40,122 nucleotides of DNA from Tetragenococcus solitarius NBRC 100494 (GCF_001544195.1 NZ_BCPY01000020.1:1-40122), one strand, 5' to 3'; counted from the first letter of the stretch, positions 8,426 through 17,095 are shown. The notes: generated from the sequence alone by a model not told the origin. Program-made: numbers and translations.

Positions 8426-8463
8426 GAAATAGCTCTTGGGTGAATGATTATCCAAGAGCTATT
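8426..8463. terminator. Bidirectional terminator between pepT and acyltransferase
   Basis: AAATAGCTCTTGG (8426-8438) and CCAAGAGCTATTT (8451-8463) form a perfect 13-bp stem between convergent genes. The 3' T-run is short on the plus strand. The stem overlaps the stop codon of the minus-strand gene. Confidence 0.75.
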
Positions 8464-9445
8464 TCTTTGCTTGAAAAAGATGAGGAGCAAACTTCGTTTG
8501 TAAAATGGTCAAAATAATAGCAAGGGGAAATACAACTGTAAGACGTAAAAGCCAAGGATCGTTTGCGACAAAAAGATTAAAGTACATAATGGGAAATAGA
8601 TGCCAGTAATATAGTTCTAGAGAATGCTGTGATAACCAGTGAATGCCAGGTATTTTCTGTAATAACTGTTTGATTGACTGATTGCTGGCAAGTAAAAATA
8701 GAGCTAGAGAACCGGCTAATCCATAGCTTAAAAAATAAATCGTAGGCGGATACTTGTTCGCCTCAATGGAAGGTAAATTTTGATTATTTGCTGTAAATAA
8801 AAATAATATTAAAAAACAAGTAAATAAAAGTAAATTTTCCCTTTTTCTCTGTCTTATCGCCCACATGCCAACGAGTGCAGCTAGCAAATACCCAAAGGAG
8901 ATGGCCCCATATTGTTCAAAAATAGACCTGCTTGTTCCGGATAGCCCAGCAATGGCTGTGTTTAGTCCCTTCTGTAGTAGTAAGAAAATACCAATGAGTC
9001 CTATTTGCATTAGGAAACGACTCGTCTTTTTTGCTAACCAATAAAGAACCGGAGATAAAATAGCGATAATGAAAAAAACTCTGATAATCCAAATATAACC
9101 AATTCCCCAAATGAAAGAATAAGAAGTAAGGATTTTTTTCAAATGAAAGGGAAATGTTTGTCCGGTGATGAAAGTGTAGATAAATAAAATAAGAAAAAAG
9201 AACGATAAAAAAACCCATGCAGGAACAATTAAACGCAGGAATCGTTCCTTTAGATAAGTCAGGTAGGATTTGGGTTTCTTTTTGCGTTCTGTACTTAATC
9301 GATAGGAAGCGCCCAGGATAAATGTCATTAAGATAACATCAAAATCTCGCAACTCATAAAGCCATTGCGGTGGGTGAGTGTGGGCAAACATAATTAGCAG
9401 AATCGCTAGTGCTCGTAATGCATCGATTCTTATATCTCTTTTCAT
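8459..9445 (-). CDS. Membrane acyltransferase family 3 protein
   Basis: Start chosen at ATG 9443-9445 (minus), preceded by AGGAGG; an in-frame upstream ATG at 9478 lacks a ribosome binding site. The product is about 328 residues and very hydrophobic, with some ten membrane segments. The N-terminus IDALRALAILLIMFAHTHP carries the conserved Arg and catalytic-type His of acyltransferase 3 proteins, which transfer acyl (often acetyl) groups to cell-envelope sugars or polymers. There is no C-terminal SGNH esterase domain, so it is the short form rather than an OatA-type fusion. The substrate cannot be told from sequence. It is convergent with pepT and has no obvious functional partner next to it. 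Confidence 0.8.
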   Translation of the reverse strand: MKRDIRIDALRALAILLIMFAHTHPPQWLYELRDFDVILMTFILGASYRLSTERKKKPKSYLTYLKERFLRLIVPAWVFLSFFFLILFIYTFITGQTFPFHLKKILTSYSFIWGIGYIWIIRVFFIIAILSPVLYWLAKKTSRFLMQIGLIGIFLLLQKGLNTAIAGLSGTSRSIFEQYGAISFGYLLAALVGMWAIRQRKRENLLLFTCFLILFLFTANNQNLPSIEANKYPPTIYFLSYGLAGSLALFLLASNQSIKQLLQKIPGIHWLSQHSLELYYWHLFPIMYFNLFVANDPWLLRLTVVFPLAIILTILQTKFAPHLFQAKK

Positions 9446-9501
9446 TAAAAGCCTCCTAAAAGTAGGAAAGTTCAACAAAAAACAATGATTAGTAAATTTT
9501 A

Positions 9502-10260
9502 TTAGGGTAGATAAAAATTATCAAAATAATTTCTAAATAAAGCATCTAATACAATATGCAAAGTGGTAAATAAATTATATTCCGCATGTGGATTGTCGGA
9601 AACTCCTTCAAGTTGAGTCGCTTGGTAGTATAAATTGTTGGAAGACAAGGTAGACAAAGGGTTTTTCGATAAGGGAGTAATAGCGACCATTTTTACCTTT
9701 TTTAATTTTAAAAGTTGTGAAATTTCTGTCACATCTTTACCTTCGCCACTATAAGAAATAATGATGATTAAATCATCTTTTTGAACTTTTTCTGAAACCC
9801 AACGTAGCTCAGTAATTGAAGGAATAATCGTCATATAGACACCAACGGCGATAAAATTTCGTACAAAAAGTTCAGCTGTATTTCGCTCTCCCCAGTCTGT
9901 TCCAAAAATAAAAATATTTTTTGCTTCAGCGATTAATCGACTAATGGGTAATAGATTGGCCTCTTCAGTTAAGTTGATCGTTTTTTCGATGTCAGCTTGT
10001 AAAAGATGCCAGCTTTTATTCTTATTGGTTTTGAGTTCGCTAACTTCTTGTTTTAAAAAGAATTTAAATTCATTGAAACCGCTAAACCCTAGCTTTTTTG
10101 AAAGACGTGTAATACTTGCAGGAGAAGTATATGTATGGCTAGCTAACTCAGCTGCTTGCATATTCACCACTTTGCTTTTAGCAGAAATGATATATTCTAA
10201 CAATACGTACTCTGTATTAGAAAAGCTGTGTACTTGGTTAATTCGTTCTTCTAATCGCAT
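9502..10260 (-). CDS. MurR/RpiR family transcriptional regulator (alpha-glucoside operon)
   Basis: A 252-residue regulator. Residues 1-75 form an HTH_6 domain (N-E-LLEYI pattern, then SPASITRLSKKLGFSGFNEF as the recognition region). Residues 105-235 form a SIS sugar-phosphate-binding domain with FGTDWGERNTAELF and IISYSGEGKDVTEI. It is divergent from the GH4/PTS operon, so it most probably controls that operon in response to a phosphorylated alpha-glucoside. A palindrome in the shared upstream region (10275-10288) is a candidate operator. Whether it represses or activates cannot be read from the sequence. AAAGGAT precedes the ATG. Confidence 0.88.
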   Translation of the reverse strand: MRLEERINQVHSFSNTEYVLLEYIISAKSKVVNMQAAELASHTYTSPASITRLSKKLGFSGFNEFKFFLKQEVSELKTNKNKSWHLLQADIEKTINLTEEANLLPISRLIAEAKNIFIFGTDWGERNTAELFVRNFIAVGVYMTIIPSITELRWVSEKVQKDDLIIIISYSGEGKDVTEISQLLKLKKVKMVAITPLSKNPLSTLSSNNLYYQATQLEGVSDNPHAEYNLFTTLHIVLDALFRNYFDNFYLP

Positions 10261-10274
10261 AGTCCAATCCTTTC

Positions 10275-10288
10275 TGAAATCACTTTCA
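10275..10288. promoter_or_regulatory. Candidate RpiR operator
   Basis: TGAAATCACTTTCA has perfect 5-base arms (TGAAA/TTTCA) around TCAC. It lies 15 bases upstream of the RpiR start and about 55 bases upstream of the glvA -35. It also partly resembles a cre site but lacks the central CG, so I favour the RpiR protein as its ligand. Confidence 0.45.
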
Positions 10289-10342
10289 TTTTACGAAAAT
10301 AAAACCAGAAAAGCAAATAATAACTAAAATGACTGAAAATGA

Positions 10343-10371
10343 TTGGGAAGGATGTTTTTTTATCTTACTAT
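10343..10371 (+). promoter_or_regulatory. Promoter of the alpha-glucoside operon
   Basis: TTGGGA (10343-10348) and TACTAT (10366-10371) with a 17-base spacer, about 32 bases upstream of the GH4 start codon. Confidence 0.45.
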
Positions 10372-10403
10372 GTAGGTGCAAAAAAAAGAAAGGTGGATAT
10401 GTG

Positions 10404-11738
10404 ATGAAAAAAAGTAATTTAAATGTAGTTATAGCCGGTGGAGGAAGCACTTATACTCCAGGGATTGTACAAGCAATGATTTCCAGTCGTGATCGCTTCC
10501 CATTTTCTTCATTGACTTTGTACGATATTGATGAGGCAAGAAATGACGATATGTTTGTGATTATTGACTATATGTTAAAAAAAGAAAAGTTAGCAAAAGA
10601 AGTAAAACTTTTTCAGTCAACCGATCCCGAAGAAGCCTTTACTGGAGCAGATTTTATTTTTTCACAACTACGTGTTGGTGGAATGAAAATGCGTGAGCTG
10701 GATGAAAAAATTCCTATGAAATACGGGCTTGTAGGACAAGAAACATGTGGTTTAGGTGGCTTTTCTTATGGGTTGCGTTCGATTAAAGGTTTGTTAGAAG
10801 TTGTTTCTTATGTGAATCAATATGCGCCAGATGCTTGGCTGTTAAATTATACCAATCCTGAAACTCTTGTATCAGAAGCGGTAAGACGAGCTTTCCCGAA
10901 TGTCAAAATGTTAAACGCTTGTGATATGACGATTTCGATTGAGGAAACGATTGCGACCAATTATGGTTATGATCGTAAAAATTGGATTCCTATGTATTAT
11001 GGATTGAATCATTTTGGTTGGTATAGTTCCATCTATGATAAATCTGTGGATCGTGATATTTTACCAGAACTTATCGAACGATTAACGCAAGAAGGAATGC
11101 ATGTGGCTGATTTTAATGCAGGTGACGCGACTTGGCAGGAAGCATGGGATATGCTGCGTGTGATGACACAAAATTTTCCTGGCTATCTGCCTAATAATTA
11201 TTTGGAGTATTATTTATATCCGAATCGCACAATTGAACATACAGACCCTAGCTATACTCGAGCAAATATAGTGATGGATGGTCGTGAAAGACGGACAAAA
11301 GAAATGGCTCGCAAAGTTCGTGAACAGGAAAAAGGAGAAATTTTAGATTTTAACTTTGGCGAGCACGGACAATATATCATGGATATGGCTGCTTCTATTT
11401 TAAATGATAACCACGATCGCTTTATGTTGATTGTACCAAACAAAGGAGCGATTCCTAATTTACGAGACGATGCAATGGTGGAAGTGCCAGCATATGTCGG
11501 GCGTACAGGTGCCGAACCTATTTCTTTACGTTTTGAAATTAATGATTTTCATAAAGGGTTGATGGAAGCCCAAAATGCTGCCGAAAAATTATTGGTGGAT
11601 GCTTATTTTGAACATTCCTATCAAAAGGCTTTACAGGCATTTACTTTAAATCAAACCGTTTATTCCGCTGATCCGGCAAAACAAATTTTAGATGATTTTA
11701 TTGAAGCAAATGGAAAGTATTGGCCAGAGCTGAATTAA
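10404..11738 (+). CDS. malH: 6-phospho-alpha-glucosidase (GH4, GlvA/MalH type)
   Basis: A 444-residue cytoplasmic NAD+- and metal-dependent glycosidase that hydrolyses maltose-6'-phosphate and related 6-phospho-alpha-glucosides delivered by the PTS. Start chosen at ATG 10404, 7 bases after AAAGGTGG (a GTG at 10401 is an alternative). Seen in the sequence: the NAD+ motif VVIAGGGSTYTPG at residues 8-20, the GQETCGLGGFSYGLRSI block typical of the alpha-specific GH4 branch, Cys173-Asp174 in NACDMTI and His203 in GLNHFGW as metal/active-site residues. The C-terminus ends like GlvA (IEANGKYWPEL). A PTS IICB gene follows 16 bases later. Close in sequence to B. subtilis GlvA; substrate range beyond maltose-6-P is unknown. 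Confidence 0.92.
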   Translation: MKKSNLNVVIAGGGSTYTPGIVQAMISSRDRFPFSSLTLYDIDEARNDDMFVIIDYMLKKEKLAKEVKLFQSTDPEEAFTGADFIFSQLRVGGMKMRELDEKIPMKYGLVGQETCGLGGFSYGLRSIKGLLEVVSYVNQYAPDAWLLNYTNPETLVSEAVRRAFPNVKMLNACDMTISIEETIATNYGYDRKNWIPMYYGLNHFGWYSSIYDKSVDRDILPELIERLTQEGMHVADFNAGDATWQEAWDMLRVMTQNFPGYLPNNYLEYYLYPNRTIEHTDPSYTRANIVMDGRERRTKEMARKVREQEKGEILDFNFGEHGQYIMDMAASILNDNHDRFMLIVPNKGAIPNLRDDAMVEVPAYVGRTGAEPISLRFEINDFHKGLMEAQNAAEKLLVDAYFEHSYQKALQAFTLNQTVYSADPAKQILDDFIEANGKYWPELN

Positions 11739-11754
11739 TAAGGAGGAAAACACT

Positions 11755-13326
11755 ATGATGGCAAAGATTCAACGTTTTGGTGGTGCAATGTTTACTCCAG
11801 TTCTGTTTTTTGTTTTCTCTGGAATTGTCATTGCGGTTGCATCCGTTGTTAATGATCCAGCAATTGTGGGGAATATCGCACAAGAAGGGACGCTGTGGAA
11901 CAAATTATGGGAAATTATTGAAGAAGGCGGCTGGACAGTTTTCAATAATATGGAAATCTTGTTTGCCATTGGTCTGCCGCTAGGGTTAGCCAAAAAAGCT
12001 AATGCACGAGCAGCGTTAGAGTCATTTGTTCTTTACATGACATTTAATACGTTTATGTCAAAAATACTGGAAAATTTTGGTGCAACTTTTGGAGTTGACT
12101 TTGACCAAGAAGTAGGCGAAGGTCTAAAAATGATCGGTGGCGTAAAAACATTAGATACAGGTGTAGTCGGTTCGATTATTATTGCTGCGGTTGTCATCTA
12201 TTTGCATAATCGCTTTTTTGACACTCAGCTGCCAGAATACTTGGGGATTTTTCAAGGTTCAGCGCTCATTGGAATGATTGGATTTTTTGCAATGTTTATC
12301 ATGGCGCTTCTTTTTTCCTGGATCTGGCCAATTTTTCAACAAGGCGTACAATCTTTACAAGATTTCATGGTACGTTCAGGTAACTTTGGGGTGTTTACTT
12401 ATATCTTTTTGGAAAAGGCTCTATTACCAACGGGGCTCCATCATTTTATCTATGCACCTTTTCAGTTTGGTCCTGCCGTGGTAGAAGGCGGCACCACCTT
12501 ATATTGGATGGAACACTTAAAAGAATTTGCTTCGTCTTCGCAAAGTTTGAAATCACTCTTTCCTGAAGGGGGATTTGCTTTGCAAGGTTTATCCAATTTG
12601 TTTGGCGTTCCGGGTATTGCCTTAGCTTTTTATGCAACATCCAAAAAGGAAAATAAGAAAAAAGTATTGGCTTTGATTGTCCCTGGAGTGATTACTGCTG
12701 TATTAGCGGGAATCACAGAACCATTTGACTATACTTTCCTATTTATCGCTCCTGTTCTATTTTTTATCCATGCTGTTTTAGCCGCTATTTTAGCAACAAC
12801 TTCTTATGCTTTAGGCGTTGTCGGTGATATGGGCGGTGGTCTGATTGAAATAATCACTAAAAATTGGATTCCCATGTGGGCGAACCACTGGCAAACCTAT
12901 GCCATTCAAGTAGGTGTCGGATTGGCGTTTATTTTAGTCTATTTTCTTGTTTTCCGTTTTTTGATTTTGAAATTTGATTTTAAAACTCCTGGAAGAGCAG
13001 ACGAAGAAGTCGCGATGTTTACAAAAGCCGATTACAAAGAGAAAAAACAAGAAGCTGGACATGAAGATGATCTTTATCATGATCAAGCACACGGCTTTTT
13101 GGAAGCATTCGGTGGTGCTGAAAATATAGAAAATGTCAATAACTGTGCGACAAGGTTACGCGTATCTGTGAAAGATGAAGACAAAGTACAAAATGACGAT
13201 GCATTTAAAGCTTGGGGCGCACATGGTGTTGTGAGAAATAAAAAGTATTTTCAAATTATTGTTGGTTTAAATGTACCTCAAGTGAGAGAAAGTTTTGATC
13301 AATTGATAGATGAAAATAAAAAATAG
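11755..13326 (+). CDS. malP: Alpha-glucoside PTS IICB component (MalP/GlvC type)
   Basis: A 523-residue membrane permease of the glucose-superfamily PTS. The N-terminal IIC domain (to about residue 400) has some ten membrane segments, the substrate-binding GITEPFDYTFLF motif and LLPTGLHHFIYAPFQFG. The C-terminal IIB domain carries the phospho-accepting Cys464 in NNCATRLRVSV. There is no IIA domain, so the phosphate must come from a IIA(Glc)-like protein encoded elsewhere. ATG 11755 follows AAGGAGG; the ATG at 11758 is equally possible. It is in an operon with the GH4 enzyme, so it should import and phosphorylate maltose or another alpha-glucoside. A strong terminator follows. Confidence 0.92.
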   Translation: MMAKIQRFGGAMFTPVLFFVFSGIVIAVASVVNDPAIVGNIAQEGTLWNKLWEIIEEGGWTVFNNMEILFAIGLPLGLAKKANARAALESFVLYMTFNTFMSKILENFGATFGVDFDQEVGEGLKMIGGVKTLDTGVVGSIIIAAVVIYLHNRFFDTQLPEYLGIFQGSALIGMIGFFAMFIMALLFSWIWPIFQQGVQSLQDFMVRSGNFGVFTYIFLEKALLPTGLHHFIYAPFQFGPAVVEGGTTLYWMEHLKEFASSSQSLKSLFPEGGFALQGLSNLFGVPGIALAFYATSKKENKKKVLALIVPGVITAVLAGITEPFDYTFLFIAPVLFFIHAVLAAILATTSYALGVVGDMGGGLIEIITKNWIPMWANHWQTYAIQVGVGLAFILVYFLVFRFLILKFDFKTPGRADEEVAMFTKADYKEKKQEAGHEDDLYHDQAHGFLEAFGGAENIENVNNCATRLRVSVKDEDKVQNDDAFKAWGAHGVVRNKKYFQIIVGLNVPQVRESFDQLIDENKK

Positions 13327-13327
13327 T

Positions 13328-13364
13328 AAAAAACTGTTCATCGTTTAGCGATGGACAGTTTTTT
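13328..13364 (+). terminator. Terminator of the alpha-glucoside operon
   Basis: ACTGTTCATCG (13333-13343) pairs with CGATGGACAGT (13349-13359), preceded by A-rich and followed by T-rich sequence. The first unit of repeat array B begins at 13365. Confidence 0.9.
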
Positions 13365-13562
13365 ATTGGAGGGAACTTTAGCAATGTGCCTCCAATAATA
13401 TGTAGATTGGAGGGGACTTTAGCAATGTGCCCCCAATAATTTATGGATTGGAGGGAACTTTAGCAATGTGCCCCCCAATAATTTACAGATTGGAGGGGAC
13501 TTCTACGATGTGCCTCCAATAATTTACAGATTGGAGGGAACTTTCATAATGTTCCCGCTAAT
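13365..13562. repeat. Array B: five 41-bp hairpin repeats
   Basis: Units start at 13365, 13406, 13447, 13489 and 13530, with period 41 (42 once, through one extra C). Each begins ATTGGAGGGAACTTT or ATTGGAGGGGACTT, has an ATGTGC core and ends CCTCCAAT, then a spacer such as AATTTACAG. The outer 7-8 bases of each unit are complementary and can form a hairpin. The last unit is decayed (ends TTCCCGCTAAT). This is the same family as array A at 4881-5155, and again it sits immediately after the end of a transcription unit. Confidence 0.9.
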
Positions 13563-13733
13563 CATACTATTTTATATGACGGATTGATTTTACCCTTTAT
13601 TTATGTAAAGCGATTTTACTAGGATAGAATAGTATGCGATTTGCTATGGGTTACTTATTTGATTTTATTCAATAAATAGTATTAAAAATCATTAGCAAAC
13701 AAATATTTAGTCTATTGTTAGTGGCTAACAATT
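13563..13733. other. AT-rich intergenic stretch with a terminal hairpin
   Basis: No gene is seen. The only structure is ATTGTTAG (13714-13721) with CTAACAAT (13725-13732), a perfect 8-bp stem directly after the stop codon of the minus-strand RpiR gene. It is followed by TTTTATT on the plus strand but not by a T-run on the minus strand, so as a terminator of the minus-strand gene it would be weak. Confidence 0.4.
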
Positions 13734-14552
13734 TTATTCATCGAACCGTTTCTCGATGATAGACCGTAGTACTTTTTCTCGCAATTGTAAGGTATCTACT
13801 TGGTTGTTACGTTCATAACCACGTACCAATAGGTCACTAATATATAGCTGAGAAATGATTCCCGCTAAAGATCCCCCGTCGAAAAAATCTTCCACTGAAG
13901 TTTGTAATACAATATCCCCCAGTTGAGCGAGTGGCGAAGAAAGGTAGTTTGTAATAGCAATTGTGGTTGCACCGTTTTTGGATGCTAAATTCATTGCATT
14001 GTAACTATCTTTGGTTCGTCCTGTTAATGAAAAAACAACTACTGCATCTTGTTTATCTAACAAAGAAGCTGATTGTGCTTGATAGTGCGGATCAATAACA
14101 GCTTGGCAATGGACACCAACGCGTAAGAACATTTTTTCTAAGCTGATACTTGATGTACCGCTTGAACCAACACCAAAAATATAAAGATAGCGAGCTTTAG
14201 TAATGGCGTCGACAGCTTTCATTAATTCTTTTTCATTTAATAACTGGCGGGTTGATTCCAACGCTTCATATAAACCATCAAGTACTTGATCATAATATTT
14301 TTTTTCTGTCGTTTCATAAGTATTAGTAAAATCCTCTTTAGCGATTTCGATTTTTAAATCAGCGAATCCAGAAAACCCCAACTTTTGGCAAAAACGAATG
14401 ATTGTCGCATCACCGACATTAGTTGCTTTTTTGACTTCTTGGATAGTACTATATTTTGTTTTATCTTTAGTCACTAATATATAGTCAGCTACTTTTTTTT
14501 CTGATTTAGTTAATGAATGATAGTGCTCTTGGATTAACTTTATAAAGTTCAT
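13734..14552 (-). CDS. MurR/RpiR family regulator (amino-sugar operon)
   Basis: Start chosen at ATG 14550-14552 (minus), 8 bases after AAAGGAT; an in-frame ATG 21 bases upstream has no ribosome binding site. The product is 272 residues. Residues 1-80 are the HTH_6 domain (SLTKSEKKVADYIL, then VGDATIIRFCQKLGFSGFAD). Residues about 120-250 are the SIS domain with IFGVGSSGTSSISLEKMF and VVVFSLTGRTKDS. It is divergent from nanE and a PTS gene, so it is probably the sensor of N-acetylmannosamine-6-phosphate or a related sugar phosphate. It is a paralogue of the RpiR protein at 9502-10260 but clearly different in sequence. Confidence 0.87.
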   Translation of the reverse strand: MNFIKLIQEHYHSLTKSEKKVADYILVTKDKTKYSTIQEVKKATNVGDATIIRFCQKLGFSGFADLKIEIAKEDFTNTYETTEKKYYDQVLDGLYEALESTRQLLNEKELMKAVDAITKARYLYIFGVGSSGTSSISLEKMFLRVGVHCQAVIDPHYQAQSASLLDKQDAVVVFSLTGRTKDSYNAMNLASKNGATTIAITNYLSSPLAQLGDIVLQTSVEDFFDGGSLAGIISQLYISDLLVRGYERNNQVDTLQLREKVLRSIIEKRFDE

Positions 14553-14616
14553 ACTTTTAGATCCTTTCTGCAAGTAATTTTATTATACCTTAGAAAAACT
14601 TTTGTTAAAATACTTA

Positions 14617-14645
14617 TTTACTTATTTGAAAGCGTGTGCTATATT
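14617..14645 (+). promoter_or_regulatory. nanE promoter with cre-like site
   Basis: TTTACT (14617-14622) and TATATT (14640-14645) are 17 bases apart. TTGAAAGCGTGTGCT at 14626-14640 lies between them and fits the CcpA cre consensus WTGNAARCGNWNNCA except in the last W and A positions, so catabolite repression is likely. A direct repeat ACTTATTT-ACTTATTT (14612-14627) overlaps the -35 and could be part of a regulator site. Confidence 0.5.
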
Positions 14646-14698
14646 CTTTTTACGGAGAAATTTTCCAACATAATTTAAAAATGGAGGTTTATTGGAGA

Positions 14699-15391
14699 AT
14701 GGAAAAAGAAGAGTTTATTACAACAATTCAAGACGGATTGATTGTTTCTTGCCAAGCATTACCGGGTGAGCCAATGTATACGAAAAAGGGTGGGATTATG
14801 CCACTTTTTGCTTTAGCGGCAGAACAAGCTGGGGCAGTAGCTATTCGTGCAAATTCCGTTCGAGATATTACAGAAATTAAAACGATGGTTGATTTACCTG
14901 TGATTGGTATTATCAAAAAAGACTACCCACCACAAGAACCCTTTATTACTGCAACTATGAAAGAAGTGGATGAATTAGTCGCCACTGGTGTTGAAGTTAT
15001 TGCATTAGATTGTACATTACGGGAACGTTTTGATGGTAAAACCGTAACGCAATTTGTCCACGAAATTAAAAATAAATACCCAACACAGTTGTTGATGGCT
15101 GATATTTCGACTTTTGAGGAAGGAGAAAATGCCATAAAAGCAGGAGTGGATTTTGTTGGTACGACCTTAAGTGGTTATACCAAAGAAAGCGCTGGATCTG
15201 AAAAGCCGGATATTCCCTTGATAAAGCACTTGGTTGCCGCAGGTTTTCCTGTAATTGCAGAGGGAAATATTCATACACCTCAGCAAGCAAAAGAAATTCA
15301 GAAATTGGGCGTAGTAGGGATCGTTGTCGGTGGTGCGATCACAAGGCCTAAAGAAATTGCTAGTCGATTTGTTTCCGCATTACGAGATTAA
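14699..15391 (+). CDS. nanE: N-acetylmannosamine-6-phosphate 2-epimerase
   Basis: Cytoplasmic TIM-barrel enzyme that converts ManNAc-6-phosphate to GlcNAc-6-phosphate. ATG 14699 gives 230 residues, the family length; GGAGG at 14683-14687 is the ribosome binding site (in-frame starts further upstream would add residues not seen in the family). Family sequences visible: [14 protein letters not shown] near the N-terminus, [41 protein letters not shown], and [11 protein letters not shown] near the C-terminus, followed by the phosphate-binding [11 protein letters not shown]. It is followed after 29 bases by a PTS IIBC gene, so imported ManNAc would arrive already phosphorylated. No nanA or nanK is seen nearby. 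Confidence 0.95.
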   Translation: MEKEEFITTIQDGLIVSCQALPGEPMYTKKGGIMPLFALAAEQAGAVAIRANSVRDITEIKTMVDLPVIGIIKKDYPPQEPFITATMKEVDELVATGVEVIALDCTLRERFDGKTVTQFVHEIKNKYPTQLLMADISTFEEGENAIKAGVDFVGTTLSGYTKESAGSEKPDIPLIKHLVAAGFPVIAEGNIHTPQQAKEIQKLGVVGIVVGGAITRPKEIASRFVSALRD

Positions 15392-15420
15392 TAAAATTTT
15401 GGTAAAAGGGAGTGGGAAGA

Positions 15421-16923
15421 ATGTTTAAGAAGTTTTCACAGATCGGCCGGGCTATGATGTTACCGATTGCGATTTTGCCAGCAGCTGGTTTGTTACTTGG
15501 GCTAGGAGGCGCTTTGACTAATGAAAGTGCTTTGATAGCTTATCCTTTTTTGGATCAGAACTGGTTACAAACAATCTTAAGTATCATGAATTATGCAGGA
15601 AATGCTGTTTTTTCTAATTTAGCATTAATTTTTGCTATTGGTGTATCGGTTGGTTTAGCCAACGGAGATAAAGGGACAGCTGGCCTGTCAGGTGGTGTTG
15701 CTTATTTAGTTTATACAGCCACTATCAGTGGTTTTTTGGAGTTGTTTTCTGCTAAAGACGCAACGATTGATACAGGAGTGGTCGGTTCTATAGTTATCGG
15801 TGGAACAGTAGCGTATTTACATAATAAATACCGTAAGATTGAACTACCACAGTTTCTAGGATTTTTTGGGGGTTCACGTTTTATTCCTATTGTTTCCTCA
15901 TTTGCTGCTATTTTCTTAGGGGCCTTTTTCTATCTTATTTGGCCACCCATCCAAGATGGACTGACAACCCTTGGCGAAAATATAGCGGAAATGGGTAGTC
16001 TAGGCACATTTTTATATGGTTTTTTATTGAGACTAACTGGAGCAGTTGGGTTGCACCATACTATTTATCCATTATTTTGGTATACATCTTTGGGTGGTTC
16101 TGAAATGGTTGCCGGGCATATGGTAACCGGTGCGCAAAATATTTTCTTTGCCCAATTAGCTGATCCGAACCATACAGGATTATTTACTTATGGCACTCGC
16201 TTTTTTGCTGGTCGTTTTGCTACCATGATGTTTGGGTTACCTGCAGCTTGTTTGGCAATGTATCACTCCATCCCTAAAATCAATCGCAAGCAAAATGGTG
16301 GACTATTTTTTAGTGGGGCACTTACTTCGTTTTTAACTGGGATTACAGAACCCATTGAATATATGTTTTTGTTTGTTGCACCATGGTTATATATCATACA
16401 CGCTGTTTTAGATGGATTCTCCTTTTTAGCAGCAGATTTGTTAAACATTAGAATTGGAAATTCTTTTTCTGGCGGATTGATAGATTATTTGTTATTTGGT
16501 GTGCTGCAAGGAAATGATAAGACGAATTGGATATTAGTAGTGCCTTTAGGTATTGCTTGGGCCGTCATCTATTATTGTGTATTTCGTTTTTGTATTACGA
16601 AATTTAAAATTGCCATACCAGGGATGCAGAGTAATACAGAAGTAACTAGTACTAGTAAAACAGCCGAAAATAGTTCGTTAACTGAGGAAGCCAATACTAT
16701 TATAGCGGCCCTTGGTAATTCAGAAAATATTGAATCTGTGGAAGCATGTGCTACCCGTCTACGTATATCAGTAATAGACGGAAAGAAAGTAGATAAAGAA
16801 GTAATAAAAAATCTGGGTGCTACGGCAGTTTTTGAAGCTCAAGGTGGGATACAAGCAGTATTTGGTGGTAAGGCAGACATTCTTTCACAAGAAATTAATC
16901 AAATTTTAGGGAAAGACGTTTAA
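15421..16923 (+). CDS. PTS IIBC component, probable N-acetylmannosamine transporter
   Basis: A 500-residue glucose-superfamily PTS permease. ATG 15421 lies 8 bases after AAAGGGAG. The IIC domain shows AMMLPIAILPAAGLLLGLG at the N-terminus, VGLHHTIYPLFWY, and the GITEPIEYMFLFVAP sugar-binding motif, typical of the NagE/PtsG group. The C-terminal IIB domain has phospho-Cys443 in VEACATRLRISV. There is no IIA domain. Its place after nanE and the divergent RpiR regulator points to ManNAc as substrate: PTS phosphorylation gives ManNAc-6-P, the NanE substrate, so no kinase is needed. GlcNAc or another amino sugar cannot be excluded from sequence alone. A terminator follows at 16996. Confidence 0.85.
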   Translation: MFKKFSQIGRAMMLPIAILPAAGLLLGLGGALTNESALIAYPFLDQNWLQTILSIMNYAGNAVFSNLALIFAIGVSVGLANGDKGTAGLSGGVAYLVYTATISGFLELFSAKDATIDTGVVGSIVIGGTVAYLHNKYRKIELPQFLGFFGGSRFIPIVSSFAAIFLGAFFYLIWPPIQDGLTTLGENIAEMGSLGTFLYGFLLRLTGAVGLHHTIYPLFWYTSLGGSEMVAGHMVTGAQNIFFAQLADPNHTGLFTYGTRFFAGRFATMMFGLPAACLAMYHSIPKINRKQNGGLFFSGALTSFLTGITEPIEYMFLFVAPWLYIIHAVLDGFSFLAADLLNIRIGNSFSGGLIDYLLFGVLQGNDKTNWILVVPLGIAWAVIYYCVFRFCITKFKIAIPGMQSNTEVTSTSKTAENSSLTEEANTIIAALGNSENIESVEACATRLRISVIDGKKVDKEVIKNLGATAVFEAQGGIQAVFGGKADILSQEINQILGKDV

Positions 16924-16995
16924 GTAGTAATCAAGCTATTTTTTAGGTTTTTATTAATTAAACTACCTCTTTATATTTTAATTAAATAACAGTAG

Positions 16996-17031
16996 GACCA
17001 TTTCTATTTTTGAAATAGAGATGGTCTTTTA
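16996..17031 (+). terminator. Terminator of the nanE/PTS operon
   Basis: GACCATTTCTATTT (16996-17009) pairs with AAATAGAGATGGTC (17013-17026) with one G-T pair; TTTTATTAT follows. Confidence 0.88.
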
Positions 17032-17040
17032 TTATGATTT

Positions 17041-17056
17041 TTCCTAGTACTAGGAA
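17041..17056. promoter_or_regulatory. 16-bp perfect palindrome, candidate activator site
   Basis: TTCCTAGTACTAGGAA is a perfect 16-base palindrome ending 10 bases upstream of the -35 of the next operon. This is the usual place for an activator. The likely partner is the PRD-type regulator encoded at 20598-22499; this pairing is inferred from the operon layout. Confidence 0.5.
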
Positions 17057-17066
17057 AAAAAGAAGT

Positions 17067-17095
17067 TTGTCCCTGAACTTTTGTACCCCTATAAT
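17067..17095 (+). promoter_or_regulatory. Promoter of the lac/cel-type PTS operon
   Basis: TTGTCC (17067-17072) and a consensus TATAAT (17090-17095) with a 17-base spacer. Confidence 0.6.

Noticed and set aside
10275-10288. cre site upstream of the alpha-glucoside operon
   Set aside because: The arms fit but the central CG is missing and three consensus positions differ, so an RpiR operator is more likely.
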